A stretch of 47,936 nucleotides of DNA from Acidimicrobiaceae bacterium. GTDB lineage: Bacteria; Actinomycetota; Acidimicrobiia; Acidimicrobiales; Aldehydirespiratoraceae. The notes under the pieces are model-generated. The model had not been told where the DNA came from and made no database searches. It saw only the letters and a list, made by a program, of their open reading frames with translations. Every line of letters begins with the position of its first letter. Positions within the stretch are counted from its first letter, which is position 1. This document shows positions 42,135 through 47,936 of the stretch, piece by piece. Location: positions 1-47,936 of the forward strand of contig VXWX01000161.1 in the NCBI GenBank assembly GCA_009835735.1, written 5' to 3'. A program made the position numbers and the translations under genes.

Positions 42135-43493
42135 TTACCAGAGAGGGGTGGCGGGGTTGCCCTTGAGGGCCTCGCGCCGCTCGAACAGCTCCTCGGCCGC
42201 GGCTTGGGCCTCCGCGGCCACGGCCGCCACGTCGACGGAGATCACCTGGCCGTCCTGAACCAGGCGGCGGCCCTGGACCCACACGTTGGCCACGTCGCGG
42301 GCGTGGGCGGTGAACACCAGATGGGCCGGGGCGTTGAAGTGCTGCCCGTGCATCACCGGCACGAAGTGCAGGCCGCCTATGTCGACCATGGCGATGTCGG
42401 CGTCCTTGCCGACCTCGAGGGTGCCGGTCACGTCGTCGAGGCCGAGGGCGGCCGCCCCGGAGCGGGTGGCCATGTCGAGCACGTCCCAGGGGTCGGCCGC
42501 GGTCGGGTCGAGGGTGCTGACCTTGGCCAGCAGCGACGCGAACTTCATCTCGCCCAGCATGTCGAGGTTGTTGTTCTCCTTCTCGCCGTCGGTGCCGAGC
42601 CCGACCGTCATCCCCGACGCCCGGTAGTGGTCGATCCGGGCCGGGCCGGAGGCGATCTTCATGTTGGAGCAGGGGCAGTGGGTGACGGCGGTGCCGGTGC
42701 GGGCCATCAGCTCGACCTCGCGATCGTCCAGCCACACGCAATGGGCCACGATGGTGCGCTCGCCGAGGATGCCCCGGTTGTAGAACTCCTCGATGGGGCG
42801 CCGCCCGAACTGGCTCAGGCTCTCCTGCACCTCCCAAACCGTCTCGGATGAGTGGGTGTGGATGCCGGTGTCGAACTCCTCGGCCAGGGCGGCCGCGGCC
42901 CTGAACATCTCGGGTGAGCAGTAGAACATGTGCTCCAGCCCCACCCAGGACCGGACCCGGCCGTCGGCGGCGGTGCGATGGGTCTCGAGCAGGCGCCGGT
43001 TCGATTCGAGGGACTCGAAGTGGTCGTAGCGGTCGGCGGTGTAGGGGGCCAGCGTGGCCCGGATGCCGATCTCGGTGGCCGCCTCGGCCGAGCCCTCCAT
43101 GAACCGCCACATGTCGAGCACCGAGGTGGTGCCGCCTCGCAGGCACTCGGTGTAGGCCATGTAGGAGGCGGCCTTGGCGATCTCAGGGGTCAGGGCCCGG
43201 TGAGCAGGGTCGACGTAGTTCTCCAGCCAGTCGAAGAGGGCGAGCCCCTCAGCAGTGCCTCGCAGCAGGCCCGAGTGCAGGTGAGCATTGTGCATGCCGG
43301 GGATCACGACATGGTTGGCCCCGTCCACCACCGGGGCGGTTGCCGCGGCAGGGTGGGCAGCCACTTCCTCCACGGCCCCGACCGCGGCGATCGTGCCGTC
43401 CACGACGAGAACTGAGCCCGGGTCGTAGCTCACCTTGCGGCCCTCGAGCGGCAGCACGATGCCGCCCCGGATGAGGAATGTGGTGCTACTCAT
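42135..43493 (-). CDS. Amidohydrolase, MTA/SAH deaminase or TrzA/AtzB-like
   Basis: 452 residues, COG0402 family. Ligands and catalytic groups: IPGMHNAHLHSGLLRG (HxH), GIHTHSSETVWEV (His and Glu), IVAHCVWLDD (His), THCPCSNMKIASG, and VGLGTDGEKENNNLDM (Asp). This pattern fits deaminases of S-adenosylhomocysteine, 5'-methylthioadenosine or adenosine, and also the triazine hydrolases TrzA/AtzB that evolved from them. Context with purine deaminases favours a purine derivative. It converges on the 8-oxoguanine deaminase-like gene, 4 nt apart. TAAGCT lies 10 nt before the ATG on the minus strand and may be its -10. Confidence 0.85.
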   Translation of the reverse strand: MSSTTFLIRGGIVLPLEGRKVSYDPGSVLVVDGTIAAVGAVEEVAAHPAAATAPVVDGANHVVIPGMHNAHLHSGLLRGTAEGLALFDWLENYVDPAHRALTPEIAKAASYMAYTECLRGGTTSVLDMWRFMEGSAEAATEIGIRATLAPYTADRYDHFESLESNRRLLETHRTAADGRVRSWVGLEHMFYCSPEMFRAAAALAEEFDTGIHTHSSETVWEVQESLSQFGRRPIEEFYNRGILGERTIVAHCVWLDDREVELMARTGTAVTHCPCSNMKIASGPARIDHYRASGMTVGLGTDGEKENNNLDMLGEMKFASLLAKVSTLDPTAADPWDVLDMATRSGAAALGLDDVTGTLEVGKDADIAMVDIGGLHFVPVMHGQHFNAPAHLVFTAHARDVANVWVQGRRLVQDGQVISVDVAAVAAEAQAAAEELFERREALKGNPATPLW

Positions 43494-43532
43494 GGTGCCC
43501 GGCAGCTTACGTCCGCCGGTGCATGGGAATGC

Positions 43533-43958
43533 TCAGCGGGAGGCGACCACCACGTTTTCGAGCACCTCGCTGTCGCCGGTACGCACGTACCACTCCCACC
43601 GGGCGCCGTCGGGATCGGTGACCCAGGTCTCGGTCTTGGTGGCGTAGCAGCACATGGTGTCGCCAACGACGGTGGGCTCGAGGCCCGCTCCGGTCAAACG
43701 CCGCTCGGCATCGACCACCTGATCGGCGTTCTCGGTCTCCACGCCGAGATGGTTGATGGTGCCACCTGCACCGCAGCATCCAGCGGGGTCCGAGGCGTCG
43801 TCGGCGGCCTCGAACAGCACCAGCTTCAGGGGCGGCTCGTCGATGGCAAAGTTGGCGTAGCCGGGCCGGCGGCGGGCCGGCTCCGTTGCGAACATCCGCG
43901 AGTAGAAGTCCACCGCGGCTTCCAAATCGGACACGTTCAGCGCAAGTTGCAGTCTCAC
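43533..43958 (-). CDS. VOC-family ArsI/CadI-like protein
   Basis: 141 residues, two vicinal-oxygen-chelate modules (about residues 2-55 and 65-130). It carries Gln4, His70 in TINHLGVE and the Glu in WEWYV, the likely metal ligands, and the vicinal Cys pair C103-C104 in TMCCYATKTETWVTDPDG, which in ArsI binds trivalent organoarsenicals and in CadI is linked to cadmium induction. A further Cys pair is at 61-62. Expected role: C-As bond lyase or metal-responsive protein. No arsR or ars transport gene is adjacent. GTG start has AAGGAG 5 nt upstream. Confidence 0.85.
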   Translation of the reverse strand: MRLQLALNVSDLEAAVDFYSRMFATEPARRRPGYANFAIDEPPLKLVLFEAADDASDPAGCCGAGGTINHLGVETENADQVVDAERRLTGAGLEPTVVGDTMCCYATKTETWVTDPDGARWEWYVRTGDSEVLENVVVASR

Positions 43959-44095
43959 TGTCTCTCCTTCGTCTCAATGGCTGTTGCCGGTCCCAATCTC
44001 TCATCGTGAACCGACGCCCCCCTCCAACCGGGGCCGGGGCCAAGGTATTCCCGACCCCATCGGAACCGGCGCACAGTCAGCGGGTCCTACTGGGG

Positions 44096-44236
44096 TTAGA
44101 GGCCGAGCGGGTAGAGGAGCGAACCCGGCCCATACGGGCGAGGCCGTGGCCCGAGCGGCCCGTGAGCGAAGCGAACAAGAGCGGGAAATACCCCGCCTCC
44201 ACGCGACAGGCTTGCAGCTACCCGCTCGGCTTCTTA
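44096..44236 (+). repeat. Interspersed MITE-like element, copy 3 (complete)
   Basis: Left end TTAGAGGCCGAGCGGGTAG (44096-44114) and right end CTACCCGCTCGGCTTCTTA (44218-44236) are inverted repeats matching at 17 of 19 positions, so the whole element could fold into one long hairpin. Between them is the shared core (CCCATACGGGCGAGG to GAACAAGAGCGGGAA, about 44131-44188). The right end also contains TAGCGT, a possible -10 for the next gene, 9 nt before its GTG. It occupies most of the 291 bp gap between the VOC gene and the acyl-CoA dehydrogenase gene; the remaining left part of the gap (43959-44095) shows no other feature. Confidence 0.85.
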
Positions 44237-44249
44237 GCGTCTTGTTGTC

Positions 44250-45269
44250 GTGCGGACCCGATACTCCGAGGATCAGCAGGCCGTCGCTGAGGCCTTCGGT
44301 GACCTGTTCGCCCGCGAGGCGACACCCGAAACAGTGCGGGCCGCGGAGGCGGGCTGCGGTTTCGATCCCGGCCTGTGGCGCAAGCTCGTCGCCGCGGGCG
44401 CGCCCGGCATGGCCGTGCCCGTCACCGACGGGGGCGGTGGGGCCTCGCTTGTCGATCTGGCCGTAGTCGTCCACGAATGGGGTCGGCGGATAGCGCCGGT
44501 ACCGCTGGTGGAGCACGCGGTGTGCGCCCGGCTGCTCGGCTCAGCCGGCGCACAGCGGGAACTGGTCACCGCGGTGTCCTCGGGCGAGCTGATCGCCACG
44601 CTCGCTCCCGGGCCGGTCGGACCCGACGGCACCGCCCGACTCGTACCCGCCGGCGCGGTGGCCGACGTCGTGGCGGCCAAGCACGGCGACAACGTGGTGG
44701 TCGCCCGCGCCCGGCCCCCGGGCGCGGCCCGGCCCAACACCGCGGATCTGCCGCTTGCCGACCGAGATCTTTCTGATGCAGAGACTCTCGCTTCCGGCGC
44801 GGCGGCCGCGGGCGCATGGGACCGCGCCCTGGCCGAGTGGAAGGCGCTCATGGCGGTGGCCTACGCCGGTCTGGCCGGTGAGGTGCTGGCCATGGGGGTG
44901 GCCTACACCAAGCAGCGTCACCAGTTCGGTGTGCCGGTCGGATCGTTCCAGGCGGTACAGCACGGTTTGGCCGACGCCTCCACCCGAAGCGAGGGGGCAC
45001 GGCTGCTCGCCTTCCGGGCCGTCTGCGCCGTCGATGCTGGCCGAGCCGACGGCGCCCGGCTCGCCTCGATGGCGCTGCTGTTCGGCGCCGAGTCGGGCCG
45101 GTTCGCGACCGACCGGGTGCTGCAGTACCACGGCGGCTACGGCTACAGCGCCGAGTACGACGTCCAGCTCTACTACCGCCGGGCCGCCGGCTGGCTGCTG
45201 CAGCTCGGCGAGCCAGCGGCCGAGGTCGCCCGGCTCGCCGACGCCGACCTGGGCCCGAAGGCTGCGTGA
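44250..45269 (+). CDS. Acyl-CoA dehydrogenase, small subunit of a heteromeric pair (FadE28-like)
   Basis: 339 residues, the same length class as mycobacterial FadE28. ACAD features: YSEDQQAVAEAFGDLFARE at the N-terminus, GAPGMAVPVTDGGGGASLVDLAVV, YTKQRHQFGVPVGSFQAVQHGLAD (FAD contact) and LQYHGGYGYSAEYDVQLYYRRA. The substrate/FAD segment in the middle is shortened and no obvious catalytic Glu is seen, as expected for one half of an alpha2beta2 enzyme. Its stop overlaps the start of the second ACAD gene (TGATG). Family knowledge links such pairs to sterol side-chain or branched acyl-CoA oxidation. Confidence 0.88.
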   Translation: MRTRYSEDQQAVAEAFGDLFAREATPETVRAAEAGCGFDPGLWRKLVAAGAPGMAVPVTDGGGGASLVDLAVVVHEWGRRIAPVPLVEHAVCARLLGSAGAQRELVTAVSSGELIATLAPGPVGPDGTARLVPAGAVADVVAAKHGDNVVVARARPPGAARPNTADLPLADRDLSDAETLASGAAAAGAWDRALAEWKALMAVAYAGLAGEVLAMGVAYTKQRHQFGVPVGSFQAVQHGLADASTRSEGARLLAFRAVCAVDAGRADGARLASMALLFGAESGRFATDRVLQYHGGYGYSAEYDVQLYYRRAAGWLLQLGEPAAEVARLADADLGPKAA

Positions 45270-46438
45270 TGGACTTCACCATGCCGGCACGGGCCGAAGA
45301 CTTCCGGGCAGAGGTTCAGCAGTTCCTGGCCGAGCACCTCACCGGCGAGATGATCGCCGCGACCCGCGACGGCACCATCCACTCCCCCGCCCTGCACCGG
45401 GCCATCGCCGATCGGGGCTGGCTGTCGGGCGCGGTGCCGGCCGAGCTCGGCGGAGGCGGGATGGACCCGGTTGATCTGTGCGTGCTGCTCGAGGAGTTGC
45501 AGCTCCACCAGGCGCCCGCGGACGCGTTGGGGGTGGCCGTGGTAGCGGTGTCGATGATCCTGGAGCACGGCCGCGATCATCTGCGCAGCACGGTGGCCCC
45601 CCGGCTGATGTCGGGTGAGGCTCTGGCATGCCTGGGCTACAGCGAGCCCGAGTCCGGCTCGGACGTCGCCGCGGCCCGCACCCGGGCCGTACGCGACGGA
45701 GACCGGTGGGTCATCAACGGCTCCAAGATGTGGACGACTCTGGCCCATGTGGCCGACTACGTGCTGCTGCTCACCCGGACCGACCCAGACGTGCCCAAGC
45801 ATCGAGGGCTGACATTCTTCGTGGTGCCCCTCGACACGGCCGGCATCGAGATCCAGGCCGTCGAGACGATGGGAAACGAGAGATCCAACGCCACCTTCTA
45901 CGACGACGTGGTGCTCGGCGACGAGTGGCGCTTGGGCGAAGTGAACGACGGCTGGACGGTCATGAAGACCGCCCTCAAGTACGAGCGGGGCATAGCAGGC
46001 GGCCAGTTCCCGTCGCCTCCAGTGATCGAAGCCGCCGTCGACTGGGCCCGCCGCGCTCGCCGGGCCGACGGCAGCCGACCCATCGACGACGACGAAGTAC
46101 GCCACAAGCTGATGCGGGCCATGATCGACGTTGAGGTGTGCCGCAGCTTCGCCTACCACACGGCCGCCCTGGCGTCGGAGGGAGCCATGTTCGGGGTGGA
46201 AGGGTCGATGACCAAGCTGTTCGCCTCGGAGTCCTACAAGAAGCACTGCGCCTGGTTCCTCGACATGATGGGCGCCGAGGGGCTGCTCACCCACGACGAT
46301 CCCGGCGCCCACATGGACGGCCTGATCGAGGAGCACTTCCGCCACGCCCCGGTGACCGCCATCTACGGCGGCACCAGCGAGATCAACCGCAACCTTGTGG
46401 CCGAGGGCTGGCTGGGCCTGCCCCGGTCGCGCTCATGA
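45269..46438 (+). CDS. Acyl-CoA dehydrogenase, catalytic partner (FadE29-like)
   Basis: 389 residues from ATG 45269 (GTG 45266 is an equally coupled alternative). LGYSEPESGSDVAAARTRAVRDGDRWVINGSKMWTT is the FAD and substrate region; Glu239 in ALKYERGIAGG is at the position of the catalytic base in the isovaleryl/ChsE1 type; AIYGGTSEINRNLVAEGWLGLPR is the C-terminal FAD motif, with Gly where MCAD-type enzymes have the catalytic Glu. Together with the upstream subunit it should form a heterotetramer that desaturates a bulky acyl-CoA. Confidence 0.9.
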   Translation: MDFTMPARAEDFRAEVQQFLAEHLTGEMIAATRDGTIHSPALHRAIADRGWLSGAVPAELGGGGMDPVDLCVLLEELQLHQAPADALGVAVVAVSMILEHGRDHLRSTVAPRLMSGEALACLGYSEPESGSDVAAARTRAVRDGDRWVINGSKMWTTLAHVADYVLLLTRTDPDVPKHRGLTFFVVPLDTAGIEIQAVETMGNERSNATFYDDVVLGDEWRLGEVNDGWTVMKTALKYERGIAGGQFPSPPVIEAAVDWARRARRADGSRPIDDDEVRHKLMRAMIDVEVCRSFAYHTAALASEGAMFGVEGSMTKLFASESYKKHCAWFLDMMGAEGLLTHDDPGAHMDGLIEEHFRHAPVTAIYGGTSEINRNLVAEGWLGLPRSRS

Positions 46439-46439
46439 C

Positions 46440-46470
46440 TTGGGGTGCTATGCCCCTCCACGGGTAGCCT
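46440..46470 (+). promoter_or_regulatory. Possible promoter of the tRNA-Pro gene
   Basis: TTGGGG (46440-46445) and TAGCCT (46465-46470) with a 19 bp spacer, ending 11 nt before the mature tRNA. The -10 is convincing, the -35 and spacing are weak. The same transcript would continue into the molybdenum hydroxylase gene. Confidence 0.45.
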
Positions 46471-46481
46471 GATCAGTCGCA

Positions 46482-46558
46482 CGGGACGTGGCGCAGCCAG
46501 GTAGCGCACCTGCTTTGGGAGCAGGGGGTCGCCGGTTCAAATCCGGCCGTCCCGACCA
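46482..46558 (+). tRNA. tRNA-Pro (anticodon TGG, CCA encoded)
   Basis: The acceptor stem CGGGACG pairs with CGTCCCG (46548-46554), with discriminator A and encoded CCA (46556-46558). Anticodon stem CCTGC/GCAGG encloses loop TTTGGGA, so the anticodon is TGG at 46516-46518. The T arm GCCGG-TTCAAAT-CCGGC and D-arm GCGCAGCCAGGTAGCGC are canonical. Length 77 nt with CCA. Confidence 0.97.
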
Positions 46559-46562
46559 ACCC

Positions 46563-47936
46563 ATGACCCAACTTCACGAAGCCCAACGCCGGGCCGATCC
46601 GATCAAGCGATATGTAGCGCCCGAGTCGTTGGAGGACGCCTTGGCCGTGCTCGCGGCGCGCGGCCCTGCAGCCCGCGCCATCGCCGGCGGCACCGACCTG
46701 CTGCTGGAACTCAGCCGCGGCGCACGGACCGGCATCGACACGCTCGTTGACCTGAGCGTGCTCGATGGGCTCGACACCATCACCGAGCACCGCGGACGGG
46801 TCGAGCTGGGGCCCCTGGTCACCCACGGCGACGTGGTCGGATTCGAGCGGATGCTGTCGGTGGGGCTCCCGCTGGCGCAGGCCTGCCTGGAAGTCGGGGG
46901 TCCGCAGCTTCGCAATCGGGCCACGATCGTCGGCAACATCGTCACAGCCAGCCCCGCCAACGACACCATCTCCGCGCTGTACGCGCTCGGTGCCGACGTG
47001 ACCGTCTCGTCGGCCGGAGGCGGCCACCGGACGATGCCGATCGAGGACTTCTTCACCGGTTTCCGCACGACCGCGCTGGAGCCGGGCGAACTCGTGACCA
47101 GGGTCTCCTTCGACGCGCTCGGCGGGGGCCGCCGGGGCATCTTCGTGAAGCTCGGGCTGAGGAGGGCGCAGGCCATCTCGGTGGTCCACGCCGCCGCGGT
47201 CGTCACGGAGGGCAGCGACGGAACCGTGTCCGACCTGGTGGTGGCCCTGGGAAGTGTCGGCCCGACCATCGAGCTGGTGGACACGGCCACCGGCATCGCC
47301 AGGGGCCGGCTCCTCGCCGACGCGGCCACCGACGTGGCGGCCGCGTCCCGGGCTGCGGTCACACCCATCGACGATCTGCGCTCCACAGCCGAGTACCGCA
47401 GCCACACGGTTGAGGTTGTGGTGGAGCGGGCGCTGCGCTCCCTGGCGGCCGGCACTGAGGCCGCCACCTGGCCCGAGAGCCCTCCCCGCCTGGTGCGCGT
47501 CCCGGATTCGGCGACACGGTCGGTGACGGAGGAGCCCTCCCGGCGGGAGGTCACCGACGCCAGGACCATCACTGCCACCATCAACGGCGTCGAGCGCAGC
47601 GCATCCAACGCCGCGGGCCGCACCCTGCTCGACTGGCTGCGATTCGACCTCGGGCTGACCGGCACCAAGGAGGGCTGCGCCGAGGGCGAGTGCGGAGCCT
47701 GCACCGTGCACCTCGACGGCCGGGCCGTACTGTCGTGCCTGGTGCCCGCCGCCCGGGCCGACGGCACGAGCATCACCACCGTCGAGGGCGTCGCCCCGCC
47801 CGACGGGAGCCTGCACCCTGTCCAGCAGGCCCTGGCCGACTGCGGGGGCGTCCAGTGCGGCTTCTGCACCCCTGGGTTCGTGATGAGCGCGGCCATGCTG
47901 GCCGACGAGGAGCCCCACCCGAGCCGGGAACAGGTG
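46563..47936 (+). CDS. Molybdenum hydroxylase (xanthine dehydrogenase type) FAD plus [2Fe-2S] subunit, 3' end off the edge
   Basis: 458 codons visible, open at the right edge. Residues about 15-285 form the CoxM/XdhB-like FAD domain (YVAPESLEDALAVLA, AIAGGTDLLLELSRG, GGPQLRNRATIVGNIVTASPANDTI). After a linker, residues about 345 onward are a CoxS-like [2Fe-2S] domain: TKEGCAEGECGACTVHLDG with the plant-type cluster Cys residues and VQCGFCTPGFVMSAAML with the second cluster motif. The order FAD then Fe-S is the reverse of the common XdhA arrangement. It should pass electrons from a molybdopterin subunit, presumably encoded just outside the window. The ATG is only 4 nt after the tRNA CCA and no ribosome site is possible outside the tRNA. 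Confidence 0.92.
   Translation, partial: MTQLHEAQRRADPIKRYVAPESLEDALAVLAARGPAARAIAGGTDLLLELSRGARTGIDTLVDLSVLDGLDTITEHRGRVELGPLVTHGDVVGFERMLSVGLPLAQACLEVGGPQLRNRATIVGNIVTASPANDTISALYALGADVTVSSAGGGHRTMPIEDFFTGFRTTALEPGELVTRVSFDALGGGRRGIFVKLGLRRAQAISVVHAAAVVTEGSDGTVSDLVVALGSVGPTIELVDTATGIARGRLLADAATDVAAASRAAVTPIDDLRSTAEYRSHTVEVVVERALRSLAAGTEAATWPESPPRLVRVPDSATRSVTEEPSRREVTDARTITATINGVERSASNAAGRTLLDWLRFDLGLTGTKEGCAEGECGACTVHLDGRAVLSCLVPAARADGTSITTVEGVAPPDGSLHPVQQALADCGGVQCGFCTPGFVMSAAMLADEEPHPSREQV

Overview
The window is high-GC (roughly two-thirds G+C), gene-dense DNA with many GTG and TTG starts. It carries a CarD regulator, an ImuA'-ImuB-DnaE2 mutasome with an actinobacterial-type LexA box, several acyl-CoA dehydrogenases, class III CoA-transferases and luciferase-like flavin oxidoreductases. 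Many start codons lie 6-9 nt after a TANNNT -10 motif, the pattern of leaderless transcripts. Together these point to a free-living actinobacterium, plausibly a marine or soil Acidimicrobiia; that rank is inference. No phage, plasmid, IS transposase or CRISPR was seen. No gene-free stretch exceeds 300 bases.

Layout. 1-152: 5' end of a lipoprotein gene. 242-1021: alpha/beta hydrolase. 1050-1723: vapBC toxin-antitoxin with a palindromic operator, divergent from the SOS-controlled imuA-imuB-dnaE2 cassette (1751-7482). 7538-13365: a GH3 glycosidase, an M20 peptidase coupled to a CoA-transferase, and a second CoA-transferase. 13378-18491: an operon on the minus strand for a SsuABC/NMT1-type ABC transporter, a flavin oxidoreductase and an enamidase-like amidohydrolase, with a divergent GntR regulator (18584-19261). 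19270-25683: a ThDP enzyme, a HAD protein without its nucleophile, an unknown protein, a D-aminoacylase-like protein without its HxH motif, and a CapA protein. 25800-31554: carD, then a methyltransferase / flavin oxidoreductase / thiolase / SDR operon divergent from an acyl-CoA dehydrogenase.

The most distinctive region is 31670-43493, apparently a purine or modified-purine utilisation island. One minus-strand operon runs: ADA-like deaminase, BmpA-type lipoprotein, nucleoside ABC ATPase, two permeases, an intact Rieske oxygenase, an adenine deaminase, and a second oxygenase that keeps the mononuclear-iron site but has no Rieske cluster. A divergent 8-oxoguanine-deaminase-like gene, an MTA/SAH-deaminase-like gene and, 3 kb further on, a molybdenum hydroxylase subunit (xanthine dehydrogenase type, 46563 to the edge) fit the same theme. 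The pairing of oxygenases with purine deaminases and a nucleoside importer suggests oxidative N-dealkylation of substituted purines followed by deamination. This is a hypothesis.

Three copies of a roughly 142 bp MITE-like element (25681-25771 truncated, 31531-31674, 44096-44236) share a nearly identical core. Two of them supply stop codons to flanking genes. A tRNA-Pro(UGG) gene at 46482-46558 ends 4 nt before the start codon of the molybdenum hydroxylase gene.
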